A DNA stretch of 16,133 nucleotides from Acidocella sp. (GCA_029077775.1 JAQNCU010000022.1:1-16133), one strand, 5' to 3'; shown: positions 1-7,657, counted from the first letter of the stretch. Numbers and translations are program-made. The notes: generated by a model from the sequence alone, not told the origin.

Positions 1-1
1 C

Positions 2-1162
2 GGACGCGGCACCTTCGTCCGCGAGACATTGGAGGCCGGGCCTGTGCGCCGCCCGGTCGCCAATGGCCTGATCGACATGACGATGAATATGCCGCCCGAG
101 CCCCAGGATCGCGAGCTGCTTAAGCGTTTGAGCGATGGGCTTGCGAGCCTTTCCGCCGAGGGCGATATCTATAGTTTATTACGCTATCAGGATTTTGGCG
201 GTCTTATCGAGGATCGCGAAGCTGGGGCAACATGGGTCTCTCGTCATGTGCCGGGCGTTACCGCCGACCGGATTGTCGTGTGCGCTGGCATTCATAATGC
301 GCTGATGGGTCTGTTCTCTGCTTTGGTGCGCGCGGGCGATGCGATCGCTTGCGAGATCATCACCTATCCCGGCATTAAGGGTATTGCAGCCCAATTGGGC
401 ATTAATTTGATCGGTCTGCCCGCCGATGATGACGGCATCGACCCTGATGCATTCGCAGCCCTGTGCGCGGTCGATCCTCCGAAGGCGCTTTATTGTAATC
501 CGGTCCTTCTGAACCCGACAACCGCCATCATGAGCAAGGCGCGCCGCGAAGCCATCGTATTAATCGCGCGGCGCTACTCGGTTCCGATTATCGAAGATGA
601 TGCCTATGGCTGCCTGCCGGTAAAACGCCCGGCTTCGATCGCGTCCCTGGCACCCGAGCTGACATTTTATGTCACAGGTTTTGCGAAAATCCTCGGCGCG
701 GGCTTGCGCACGGGGTTTGTCGTGACACCGAACGCGAGGTACACCGCGAGGGTTTCGGCAACAATGCGCACTGCCTTGGTCATGGCCTCTCCCATCATGA
801 TGAAGCTCGCGACCCACTACATCAACGACGGAACTGTCCGAATTGCGACGACCGCGATCAGGGAAGAATCACGCATCCGTCAGAAAATGGCCACGGAAAT
901 TCTCGTCAACGCGGATTATGTGACCAAGCCGGAAGCATTCCATTTATGGTTGACCATACCGAAGCCCTGGAACCGGGTTGAATTTGCGACACATTTGCGT
1001 CGTCAGAACATCGGCGTCGTTGCGTCCGACACATTTACGATCAGCGGCCCGCCGGCGGAAGCGGTACGGGTCTGTCTGGGGGGTAGTGCCAATCGCGATG
1101 AATGCCAGCATATGCTGGAGATCATCGCCGATGCCCTTGAACATGTGCCAGCGTTTTCCTGA
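2..1162 (+). CDS. MocR-type transcriptional regulator (GntR wHTH + aminotransferase-like domain), 5' truncated by window
   Basis: The reading frame is open from base 2, and its first residues (GRGTFVRE) match the end of a GntR winged-helix DNA-binding domain, so the true start lies upstream of the window. The rest is a fold-type-I aminotransferase-like domain of about 370 residues. The expected PLP-site elements are present: an Asn in CNPVLLNPTT, the Asp/Tyr pair in IIEDDAYG, a candidate Schiff-base lysine in GFAKILGAGLRTG (codon 686-688) and a C-terminal Arg in VRVCLGG. MocR proteins use PLP or an amino-compound adduct as effector and often control a neighbouring or divergent amino-acid, vitamin B6 or taurine gene; the target here is not visible. 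Base composition is a little lower in GC than the genes downstream (about 55% in 181-240). A plain aminotransferase is unlikely given the HTH remnant. Confidence 0.88.
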   Translation, partial: GRGTFVRETLEAGPVRRPVANGLIDMTMNMPPEPQDRELLKRLSDGLASLSAEGDIYSLLRYQDFGGLIEDREAGATWVSRHVPGVTADRIVVCAGIHNALMGLFSALVRAGDAIACEIITYPGIKGIAAQLGINLIGLPADDDGIDPDAFAALCAVDPPKALYCNPVLLNPTTAIMSKARREAIVLIARRYSVPIIEDDAYGCLPVKRPASIASLAPELTFYVTGFAKILGAGLRTGFVVTPNARYTARVSATMRTALVMASPIMMKLATHYINDGTVRIATTAIREESRIRQKMATEILVNADYVTKPEAFHLWLTIPKPWNRVEFATHLRRQNIGVVASDTFTISGPPAEAVRVCLGGSANRDECQHMLEIIADALEHVPAFS

Positions 1163-1323
1163 ATGTTCGATGTGATTGTGGGGCGCGGAATATGATCACC
1201 CGGCGCGGAACGACATTCGCGGGTGTTATCGCTGGTTGCGATGGCTTTAACCTTCGCGTTTGACGGGCAGCTTTAACTGATCAAATGATTCCATTCCGCC
1301 AGATATTCCTCTAAGCCGTTGCC

Positions 1324-2943
1324 ATGAAGCGTGGAATCATTGGTTGCGTCTTGTTAAGCGTGTTGACCGGGTTTTTATGGGCGGCACCCAACCAACCCCA
1401 GGCCGGGGATGTGACCATGCCTCCGGGGAAATTCAATTCCCTGTCTTATGCGCCGTATCAGGCCTGGCAATCCCCGGCGGATAAAAAATTCCCCACACCC
1501 CGGGAGATTTCGCGCGATCTGGCGCTCGTGGCCAGCCGGGCACGTGGCATCCGGACCTACTCATCCATTGAAGGCACATTGCCCGAGACCCTGGCGCGGA
1601 TCGCGGATCATACCGATATCGCGGCACTCGCCAAACAGGCTGGCCTGCATATGTGGCTGGGCATCTGGCTGAGCAGCAACAAGGCGGATAACGCCAATGA
1701 AATGCAGGCCGGTATCGCCGAGGCCAATGCCCACCCTGACACCATCACGCGGGTGGTGGTGGGCAATGAAGTGCTGCTGCGCCGTGATCTATCGGAGGGT
1801 GACCTGACGGCGGACATCGATTACGTCCATGCGCGGGTGAAGCAGCCAGTGGCCTATGCCGATGTGACAGATTTCTGGTCGCAATTCCCGCAGGTCGCCC
1901 CGCATGTGGATATCGTGATGATCCATTTTCTGCCCTATTGGGAGAACAAGCCCTTGGGCGTGGATGCCGCGATCGCGGAAATTCGCGGCACCACGGAAAA
2001 ATTCAAGGCGATGTTCCCGGGTAAAATCATCTCGATCGGCGAGACCGGGTGGCCAAGCCGGGGCCGCTGGCGGCAGGATGCCGCACCGTCCCGCGTGAAT
2101 GAGGCGGTGTTCCTGCGGAAATTCGTGACCCTCGCGGACCAGGAACATGTGGATTATAATTTGATCGAGGCTTTCGACCAACCCTGGAAATACGCCGATG
2201 AGGGCGTGGCCGGGGCGAATTGGGGCATCTGGAACGCGGGGCGCGTGCCGAAATTCCCGCTCAACGGGCCCGTAACGGAGCATCCAAGCTGGCCCTGGTA
2301 TGCTTGCCTCGGCGCATTTATGGGCTGTGTGCTATTCGCCTCGGTTGGGTTCCGCAATATCCGCCTGGCGGTGCCGTCCTTCGCGCTGGGGAATGGCTTT
2401 GCCATTGCCTGCATGGGCACGCTGCCGATGTTGTACGACCATTGGCTGGAGCTGGATGCGCTGGTCAACCTGCCGTTGCAGGCCATTTTCGCCTTCATGG
2501 TCATCCGCCGGGCAGACAAAATGCTGGCTGGTGCGGCCCTGCCGCCGGTGGTCAGCGGTGCGGCGACACTCCGCGCGCTCAGACGCGGACGGCTGCTGAT
2601 AAACTATGATTCGCTGGGTTTCATGTTCCTGGCCGGTGCAGCGGTGTTCGAGGCGATGCTGGTGTTCGATGGACGGTACCGCGACGCGCCGATGCCGGTT
2701 TTCATCATCCCGGTCATCGGCGCCGTGTTTCGGTTCTGGACCAAGGACAAACCGGTCTCCCTGGGCTGGGAGGAAATCCTCGCGGCGAACGCGCTGGCGG
2801 TGCTATCGATCGCGGATGCCATCATCGAAGGGCCGAAGAACCTCGATTTTGTCACCTGGGGCGTGGCCGCCCTGGTGCTGGCGGCCCCGGTGGTGATGGC
2901 GCAGGAGGGCAAACGCGGCCCGCGAGCCCGTCACTCCTCGTGA
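1324..2943 (+). CDS. Membrane-anchored glycoside hydrolase family 17-like beta-glucan enzyme
   Basis: The 539-residue protein starts with a signal peptide or signal anchor (about residues 1-20, ending near FLWAAP). A GH17-type domain follows (about 38-305). The two GH17 catalytic glutamates are visible: E149 in RVVVGNEVL (acid/base) and E240 in ISIGETGWPS (nucleophile), with IRTYSS at 77-81 matching the family's N-terminal strand. From about residue 325 the chain is hydrophobic, with roughly seven membrane segments ending near 525. GH17 enzymes cleave or transglycosylate beta-1,3-glucans, and proteobacterial membrane-fused members are annotated as beta-(1,6)-glucan synthases, so envelope or exopolysaccharide glucan remodelling on the outer face of the inner membrane is inferred. 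The ATG has no clear Shine-Dalgarno. A 161-bp gap separates it from the regulator. Its 3' end overlaps the convergent bactofilin gene by 13 bp. Substrate and direction of reaction are uncertain. Confidence 0.82.
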   Translation: MKRGIIGCVLLSVLTGFLWAAPNQPQAGDVTMPPGKFNSLSYAPYQAWQSPADKKFPTPREISRDLALVASRARGIRTYSSIEGTLPETLARIADHTDIAALAKQAGLHMWLGIWLSSNKADNANEMQAGIAEANAHPDTITRVVVGNEVLLRRDLSEGDLTADIDYVHARVKQPVAYADVTDFWSQFPQVAPHVDIVMIHFLPYWENKPLGVDAAIAEIRGTTEKFKAMFPGKIISIGETGWPSRGRWRQDAAPSRVNEAVFLRKFVTLADQEHVDYNLIEAFDQPWKYADEGVAGANWGIWNAGRVPKFPLNGPVTEHPSWPWYACLGAFMGCVLFASVGFRNIRLAVPSFALGNGFAIACMGTLPMLYDHWLELDALVNLPLQAIFAFMVIRRADKMLAGAALPPVVSGAATLRALRRGRLLINYDSLGFMFLAGAAVFEAMLVFDGRYRDAPMPVFIIPVIGAVFRFWTKDKPVSLGWEEILAANALAVLSIADAIIEGPKNLDFVTWGVAALVLAAPVVMAQEGKRGPRARHSS

Positions 2944-3557
2944 TGGGGCTCCATCATCATCGGTGCCGGGGCTGAATCGCTCAACATCTCGATACGGCCT
3001 GTGATCTGACCGCCATCCTCAACCTGTAGGCGGCGGCAGCGCGCGGTGCCCAGCACCCGCCCGGTGGCGCGCACAATCAACGCATGGCGTGCGATCAATG
3101 TGCCATCGATGGTGCCCGCGACCTCGGCCTCGTCCACCTCAACCTCGCCTTTGAACACCCCGCCATGGGCGATGGAAAGCTCGGTAAGGCCATTGATCAT
3201 CGTTGCCTCCACCGTACCCTCAACCACCAGCCGCTCAGCATCCTGAACCGTGCCCTGGACAGAAATGCCTCGCCCGACGACCAAAGTGCGGCGCTGGCCA
3301 TCCTCACGCGGGGCCGGGGCTGGCGCGGCGCCAAAGGCCGGACGGGGCAGCGGGGCGGCGGGCAGCGGTGGGGCAAAGGGTGAACGGGCCATAGGGATCT
3401 CCTGATCAAAAGGGGTGGTGGGCAAGGGGTTTGGTGGTGCCATCATGGCTGCGCGGGCATTGATCTCGGGCAGTTCGTCGGGTGCGAGCCCGAGCAGCGG
3501 GAGGATCGCCGTATCGGCATTGAGACGCGGCGTGTCGGGTTTGCGTTTGTTGAACAT
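2931..3557 (-). CDS. Bactofilin family cytoskeletal protein
   Basis: The 208-residue protein has the bactofilin (DUF583) beta-helix at about residues 90-190, seen as repeated short strands with periodic glycines and hydrophobics (for example VVGRGISVQGTV, LVVEGTVEATM, GEVEVDEAEVAGTIDGTL). The N-terminal 85 residues are low-complexity and rich in Pro and Ala, and a short acidic/His tail ends in EPHHEE; both are typical flexible flanks. Bactofilins polymerise without nucleotide into filaments that scaffold cell-wall or envelope enzymes. The start is supported by GGAGGA just upstream (complement of 3561-3566). The gene is convergent with, and overlaps by 13 bp, the GH17 gene. A link between the two through the envelope is attractive but inferred. 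Upstream, 3558-3677 is the shared divergent control region with the kinase gene. Confidence 0.86.
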   Translation of the reverse strand: MFNKRKPDTPRLNADTAILPLLGLAPDELPEINARAAMMAPPNPLPTTPFDQEIPMARSPFAPPLPAAPLPRPAFGAAPAPAPREDGQRRTLVVGRGISVQGTVQDAERLVVEGTVEATMINGLTELSIAHGGVFKGEVEVDEAEVAGTIDGTLIARHALIVRATGRVLGTARCRRLQVEDGGQITGRIEMLSDSAPAPMMMEPHHEE

Positions 3558-3677
3558 TCATCCTCCGCCGGTAAATGACATTTTACGGGCTAGCACGTGG
3601 CTTCGCGCCCCGACAACCTTTTGCGCCATGGCGCCCGGTGCTACCGCAGGGGTGCCAGAACAGGGAGATGACCAAAA

Positions 3678-4655
3678 ATGTCCGCGACACGCTTTGATAT
3701 CACCGGCATTGGCAATGCCATCGTCGATCTGTTGCTAACCGTCGATGACAGTTTTTTAAGCCGCCACGACATGCGCAAGGGCGGTATGGCGCTGATCGAT
3801 GCCGACACGGCGACGCGGCTGACCGCCCTTATGGCTGACGGGGTGACGGCATCGGGCGGATCGGTTGCCAATACCTGCGCGGTGGCGGTGGCACTTGGCG
3901 CGCGCGTGGCGTTTTTGGGCAAAGTCGGGTCCGATGACATGGGCGATGTGTTCCGCCGTGAGATCGCGGCGCAGGGCGTGCACTACCCCACAGCGCCACT
4001 GGTGGCACCCGTGCCGACCGCACGCTGCCTGATTTTGGTAACGCCGGATGCCCAGCGCACCATGAACACCTATCTCGGCGCAGGCGGGGCATTCGGGCTT
4101 ACCGATCTGGACGAGACCATCATCGCAAGTGCCGCCGTGACCTATCTCGAAGGGTATTTGTTCGACCCGCCCGCCGCGCAGGCGGCGTTTATCGAGGCCG
4201 CACGCATGGCACGCGCCGCCGGGCGACAAACCGCGCTCTCATTATCCGATGCGTTCTGCGTGGACCGCCATCGCGACGGGTTCCACCGGCTGATCGCCGA
4301 GGGGGTCAATATATTATTCGCCAACGAGGCCGAGATTTGCAGCCTTTATGAAAGCGGGGATGTCGCCGATGCAATGGCGCTGGCGGCGGCAAAAACACCG
4401 CTGGTGGTGGTAACGCGCGGGGAGGCCGGTGCCATGATCCACCATGGCGGGCAAAGCCTCGATATTCCGGCGGTGCCGGTTGCGGTGGCCGATACCACAG
4501 GGGCGGGCGATGCCTACGCCGCCGGCTTCCTCACGGCCTATACCCGCGGGACAAGCCTGGCGGATGCCGGGCATCTCGGCGCCAGGGCCGCATCGCTGGC
4601 GATCAGCCAAATCGGTGCCAGGCCACCACCGGAGGCGCTGGCGGCATTGCGATGA
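3678..4655 (+). CDS. PfkB-family carbohydrate/nucleoside kinase (adenosine kinase-like)
   Basis: At 325 residues this has normal ribokinase/adenosine-kinase length. It opens with ITGIGNAIVDLL, has SGGSVANTC (59-67) for substrate binding and VAFLGKVGSDDMGD (77-90), the PfkB signature region, and carries the C-terminal anion-hole and catalytic motif ADTTGAGDAYAAGF with catalytic base D278. The lid segment and YLEGYLFDPP resemble proteins annotated as adenosine kinases in Alphaproteobacteria, so phosphorylation of adenosine or a related nucleoside or sugar with ATP in the cytosol is the likely reaction; exact substrate cannot be read. GGGAG at 3663-3667 lies about ten bases before the ATG. The stop overlaps the start of the next gene (ATGA at 4652-4655), making it first in an operon. 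Fructokinase-like specificity is the main alternative. Confidence 0.85.
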   Translation: MSATRFDITGIGNAIVDLLLTVDDSFLSRHDMRKGGMALIDADTATRLTALMADGVTASGGSVANTCAVAVALGARVAFLGKVGSDDMGDVFRREIAAQGVHYPTAPLVAPVPTARCLILVTPDAQRTMNTYLGAGGAFGLTDLDETIIASAAVTYLEGYLFDPPAAQAAFIEAARMARAAGRQTALSLSDAFCVDRHRDGFHRLIAEGVNILFANEAEICSLYESGDVADAMALAAAKTPLVVVTRGEAGAMIHHGGQSLDIPAVPVAVADTTGAGDAYAAGFLTAYTRGTSLADAGHLGARAASLAISQIGARPPPEALAALR

Positions 4656-5401
4656 GGCTCACGGATGGTCTCCTGGCGGCGGCGGGGTTCGCCGCCGGGG
4701 CGCAGAATGCGCTGGCCGGGGGTGGGTCGTTCGTCACGTTTCCGGCCCTGTTATACGCCGGGTTGGACCCGCGCGCCGCGAACATCGCCTCGACCATTGC
4801 GCTGTTTCCCGGGCAGATGACCACGAGCTTCACCGGGCGCAGCATGGTGCGCGATGCGGCGGGGCTGTCAGTGAAGGTTCTGGTGGCCATCAGCCTGGTC
4901 GGCGGCGGGGTGGGGGCGGTGTTATTGCTCGCCACGCCGGTCTCGGTGTTTACGCATCTGGTGCCGTATCTGGTGTTGTTCGCAACGCTGGTGTTTGCCT
5001 GGGGCAGTTTTATGCGCAAGACCCCAACGGGCGCGCCCATCGTCGCGATGTCACCCCGCAAAGCCATGCTGGCCCAGGCATTGATTGCGGTTTATGGCGG
5101 GTATTTTGGCGGCGGTATCGGGATTTTGATGCTGGCCGCGCTCACCGCCGCCGGTCTCGCGGTGCGCCATGCCGGGGCCACCAAGAATTTCCTCGCCGGG
5201 GTGATCAACGTGGCTGCGGTCGTGATTTTTATGTGGCGCACGGATATCGCCTGGCGCGAGGTCGTGATCGTCGCCATAGCGGCGATCATCGGCGGCCAAC
5301 TCGGCGTGTTCCTGCTGCGCCGGATTAATGAGACTATGCTGCGCGTGGGGATCACAGCCATCGGGCTGGCGGTGGCGGTGGCGCTGTTTAAGGCCGGGTG
5401 A
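4652..5401 (+). CDS. TauE/SafE (TSUP) family permease
   Basis: The 249-residue, strongly hydrophobic protein has about seven to eight membrane segments arranged as two related halves. The first half carries GAQNALAGGGSFVTFPALL and the second GGYFGGGIGILMLAALTAAG, the glycine-rich paired motifs of the TSUP family (sulfite exporter TauE/SafE). Family members move sulfite, sulfonates, organic acids or other anions across the inner membrane; the substrate here is unknown. The ATG lies in the ATGA overlap with the kinase stop, implying translational coupling. Its own stop (5399-5401) falls just before a GC-rich repeat element at 5411-5436. The adjacent genes do not point to a sulfur pathway, so a sulfite role should not be assumed. 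Confidence 0.86.
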   Translation: MRLTDGLLAAAGFAAGAQNALAGGGSFVTFPALLYAGLDPRAANIASTIALFPGQMTTSFTGRSMVRDAAGLSVKVLVAISLVGGGVGAVLLLATPVSVFTHLVPYLVLFATLVFAWGSFMRKTPTGAPIVAMSPRKAMLAQALIAVYGGYFGGGIGILMLAALTAAGLAVRHAGATKNFLAGVINVAAVVIFMWRTDIAWREVVIVAIAAIIGGQLGVFLLRRINETMLRVGITAIGLAVAVALFKAG

Positions 5402-5410
5402 ATGAAACAA

Positions 5411-5436
5411 GCGCGCGGGGATGGTGGGGCGGCCGC
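5411..5436 (+). repeat. GC-rich intergenic repeat element, copy 1 of 2
   Basis: These 26 bases match 14427-14452 with a single A/C difference at the eleventh base. The element starts with GCGCGCGGGG and ends with GGGGCGGCCGC. It sits in the gap between the TauE-like permease and the FAD oxidoreductase. Bases 5428-5443 can fold (GGGCG pairing with CGCCC), so it may form an RNA hairpin in the operon transcript, but no T-run follows. Its presence is also a reason to doubt a start codon for the oxidoreductase upstream of it. Confidence 0.6.
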
Positions 5437-5475
5437 GCGCCCAAACAAAGACTCGAATATCGAGCGTCATTCTCT

Positions 5476-6747
5476 ATGATGCCCGATATGAGTTTTGGGA
5501 ATTACTACGAGGCGACGCGGCGTGTGGATGTGCAAACCGCGCAACTGGATGGCGATATCAGAGTCGATGCCGCGATCATCGGCGGCGGGATCACCGGGGT
5601 CTCTGCGGCGCTGCATCTGGCGGAACGCGGGTATAAAGTGGCCTTGCTGGAAGCCGAAGGGATCGGCTGGGGCGCATCCGGGCGCAATGGCGGGCAGGCG
5701 CTACCGGGGTTCGGGGCCGGGCAGGCGGTTATCAAATCCCTGGTCGGGAAACCGGCGGCAAAGCGGCTTTGGGATATGTCGATCGAGGCGGTCGATCTGC
5801 TGCACAGCCAGATTGACCGCTTCGCCATCCCGTGCGACCCGGTGCGGGGCTATCTGCACGCGGCGGTAAAACCAAGGCAGGTGCGTGAGCTGCACGAGAT
5901 ACAGGCCGAGATGGCGGCACTCGGCACCCCGACAGGGCCGATATTGGAGGGTGCCGCGTTGCGCGAGAGGCTGGCCAGCCCGCGCTATCTGGCGGCCCTG
6001 CACGACCCGGTTGCGGGCCATATCCACCCGCTGAATTACACGCTTGGCCTGGCCCGCGCGGCGCAGGCAGCGGGGGCGGCACTTTACACCCAGACAAGGG
6101 TGACGAACGTAATTCCGGGCGAGACCATACAAATACACACCGCGCAAGGCGTGGTGCGCGCCGCGTTTCTGCTGGCGGCGGGCGGCGCCTATCTCGGCGA
6201 TCTGTTCCGCCCGATCGCGGGATATATCATGCCGGTTGGCACCTATATCATGGCCACCCGCCCCCGCGCCGATGTGCGCGAAATGATCCCGGGCAACGAG
6301 GCTGTGGCGGATTTGAACTTCGTGTTGGATTATTTCCGCCGTTCCGCCGATGACAGGATGCTGTTCGGCGGGCGTGTGTCATATTCCACCCTGCCGCCGC
6401 CATCGCTACAGGCTTCCATGCTGGCGCGGGCCGTGCGGGTGTTTCCGCAACTGGCCGGTGCGGATGTTGAGTATCTCTGGGGCGGGAATGTCGATATCAG
6501 CCGCAACCGCGCGCCGCATTTCGGGCGGCTGGCGGATAATATTTTATTCGCGCAGGGGTTTTCCGGCCATGGCGTGGCGCTGACCGGGCTTGCCGGCAAG
6601 CTGGCGGCCGAGGCGATCGCCGGCCAGGCGGAGCGGTTCGACATGTTCGCCGCCATCCCCCATGCCCGCTTCCCCGGCGGACGGGGCTTACGTGTACCCG
6701 CCTTGTTGTTGGCGACCAGCTATTTCAGATTGCGGGACATGCTGTGA
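5476..6747 (+). CDS. FAD-dependent amine oxidoreductase, PuuB-like (gamma-glutamylputrescine oxidase type)
   Basis: This is a DAO-family flavoprotein of about 423 residues, close to the 426 of E. coli PuuB. The N-terminus begins near FGNYYEATRR, as in PuuB-type proteins. The dinucleotide-binding motif VDAAIIGGGITGVSAALHLAERG follows, then a flavin-site segment GIGWGASGRNGGQALPG, and near the C-terminus LFAQGFSGHGVALTGLAGKLAAEAI closes the FAD site. The reaction is probably oxidation of a gamma-glutamylated amine or secondary amine to an aldehyde, with H2O2 release. The frame is open back to a GTG at 5398 that overlaps the permease stop, but those residues would translate the repeat element, so a start at 5476, 5479 or 5488 is preferred; none has a strong Shine-Dalgarno. 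A PuuA-like ligase lies at 14469-15815, consistent with a shared pathway. Confidence 0.85.
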   Translation: MMPDMSFGNYYEATRRVDVQTAQLDGDIRVDAAIIGGGITGVSAALHLAERGYKVALLEAEGIGWGASGRNGGQALPGFGAGQAVIKSLVGKPAAKRLWDMSIEAVDLLHSQIDRFAIPCDPVRGYLHAAVKPRQVRELHEIQAEMAALGTPTGPILEGAALRERLASPRYLAALHDPVAGHIHPLNYTLGLARAAQAAGAALYTQTRVTNVIPGETIQIHTAQGVVRAAFLLAAGGAYLGDLFRPIAGYIMPVGTYIMATRPRADVREMIPGNEAVADLNFVLDYFRRSADDRMLFGGRVSYSTLPPPSLQASMLARAVRVFPQLAGADVEYLWGGNVDISRNRAPHFGRLADNILFAQGFSGHGVALTGLAGKLAAEAIAGQAERFDMFAAIPHARFPGGRGLRVPALLLATSYFRLRDML

Positions 6748-6750
6748 AAA

Positions 6751-6756
6751 AAGGAG
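6751..6756 (+). promoter_or_regulatory. Ribosome binding site that fixes a TTG start
   Basis: AAGGAG ends nine bases before the TTG at 6766, directly after the oxidoreductase stop at 6745-6747. No in-frame ATG gives a full SDR N-terminus, so this site supports TTG initiation. Confidence 0.7.
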
Positions 6757-6765
6757 TGACGAGAC

Positions 6766-7479
6766 TTGGATCCGGTTTTGATAACGGGCGGGGCGCGGCG
6801 TTTGGGGGCGACCATGGCCCGCAGTTTGGTGGCGGCGGGCTATCGGGTTGTGATCCATGCCCGCCGCGCGGATGCGCAGACCGAGAGCCTCTGCACGGAC
6901 CTTAACGCCAGGCTGGTGCTGGGCGATTTGTCAGACCCGGATGTACCCGCGCGGTTGGTGGCCGAAGCCGGGCCGTTGAGCGGGTTGATCAACAACGCCT
7001 CGCGCTTTGAATTCGACAGCCCGGCCAGTGTTACGGCGGCGGATATTCTGGCGCATATCGGGCCCAACCTCACCGCGCCCGTGCTGCTGGCCCAGGCATT
7101 CGCCGCAAGCCGCCCGGCGGCCGGGGTGATCATAAATATCCTCGACCAGAAGCTCAGCAATTTGAACCCGGATTTTTTCAGCTACACGCTGACCAAGGCC
7201 GCCCTGGCAGCGGCCAGTGAGATGATGGCCCAGGCCTTCGCGCCACATATTCGGGTGTGCGGCATCGCGCCTGGGATCACATTGCCGCCGCCGGGCATGG
7301 CACCGGCGCGGTTCGCCGAGGTTTGGCGTGCCAACCCGCTGCAACGCGGCGCCGCACCCGAGGATATTGCCCAGGCGGCCTTGTACATTATGCGCACCCC
7401 ATCGGTAACCGGCACCACTTTGGTGGTGGATGGCGGCGAGCATTTGATGCATCGTCCGAAGGACGTCTCTTTTGAATAG
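6766..7479 (+). CDS. Short-chain dehydrogenase/reductase, pteridine reductase (FolM/PTR1)-like
   Basis: At 237 residues this is a classical-length SDR. The N-terminus DPVLITGGARRLGATMA has the Rossmann glycine motif, with the TGxxRR variant seen in pteridine reductases, and LINNAS (74-79) follows. The catalytic Tyr and Lys are Y140 and K144 in YTLTKAAL. Where classical SDRs carry Ser, thirteen residues before Tyr, this protein has D127 (IINILDQK), the spacing and residue of PTR1 (Asp181/Tyr194) and FolM. NADPH-dependent reduction of a dihydropterin or dihydrofolate is therefore more likely than a simple alcohol dehydrogenase, but the substrate is inferred. The start is TTG with AAGGAG at 6751-6756, 18 bp after the oxidoreductase. 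The last eight codons (RPKDVSFE and stop) lie in the first unit of the 26-bp tandem array. Confidence 0.82.
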   Translation: MDPVLITGGARRLGATMARSLVAAGYRVVIHARRADAQTESLCTDLNARLVLGDLSDPDVPARLVAEAGPLSGLINNASRFEFDSPASVTAADILAHIGPNLTAPVLLAQAFAASRPAAGVIINILDQKLSNLNPDFFSYTLTKAALAAASEMMAQAFAPHIRVCGIAPGITLPPPGMAPARFAEVWRANPLQRGAAPEDIAQAALYIMRTPSVTGTTLVVDGGEHLMHRPKDVSFE

Positions 7480-7609
7480 GTCAGAAGGACGTCTCTTTTG
7501 AATAAGTCCGAAGGACGTGTCTTTTGAATAGGTCCGAAGGACGTGTCTTTTGAATAGGTCCGAAGGACGACTCTTTTATGTATGTCCGAAGGACGTGTCT
7601 TTTATGTGA
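7454..7609 (+). repeat. Six tandem copies of a 26-bp repeat
   Basis: Units start at 7454, 7480, 7506, 7532, 7558 and 7584, each exactly 26 bp with no spacer. All six share the core GAAGGACG and CTCTTTT or GTCTTTT; five of six begin GTCCGAAGGAC, an 11-base inverted repeat (GTCC-GAA-GGAC). Units 3 and 4 are identical; units 1 and 2 differ by two bases; units 5 and 6 end in TTTTATGT instead of TTTTGAAT. Unit 1 encodes the C-terminus and stop of the SDR gene, and the array fills the gap to the universal stress gene. Because 26 is not a multiple of three, no continuous peptide repeat is encoded. Each unit is a small hairpin followed by a T-rich stretch. Confidence 0.95.
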
Positions 7610-7615
7610 ATCCAG

Positions 7616-7629
7616 GGGGCGCGCGCCCC
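7616..7629. repeat. 14-bp GC palindrome after the tandem array
   Basis: GGGGCGCGCGCCCC is a perfect self-complementary sequence, able to form a five-pair stem with a GCGC loop. It lies seven bases after the last tandem unit and upstream of the universal stress gene, within its probable 5' leader. No T-run follows it, so a terminator call is weak. Confidence 0.5.
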
Positions 7630-7651
7630 ACGAAGCCGATCAGTCGATTAC

Positions 7652-7657
7652 AGGAGG
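7652..7657 (+). promoter_or_regulatory. Strong Shine-Dalgarno that places the universal stress protein start
   Basis: AGGAGG lies five bases before the ATG at 7663 and two before the ATG at 7660. It argues against the longer in-frame start at 7582, which lies inside the tandem repeat array. Confidence 0.75.

Noticed and set aside
1181..1210. Pair of GGCGCGGAA-like direct repeats in the gap after the MocR-type gene
   Set aside because: Only nine bases repeat in a GC-rich context; this is not above what chance would give. The rest of 1163-1323 shows nothing further.
3571..3586. GTAAA/TTTAC inverted repeat between the bactofilin and kinase genes
   Set aside because: Arms are only five bases and the similarity to the arms upstream of isocitrate lyase is too short to claim a shared operator.
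4444..5328. 294-residue open frame on the plus strand crossing the kinase and permease genes
   Set aside because: It is rich in Arg and Gly with no family motifs and lies out of frame across two well-supported genes; it is a typical high-GC shadow frame.
5398..5475. N-terminal extension of the FAD oxidoreductase from a GTG overlapping the permease stop
   Set aside because: It would translate the GC-rich repeat element and makes the protein 26 residues longer than PuuB-type homologs; conserved sequence starts near 5494.
7454..7609. CRISPR array
   Set aside because: Units are directly abutting with no unique spacers and there are no cas genes.
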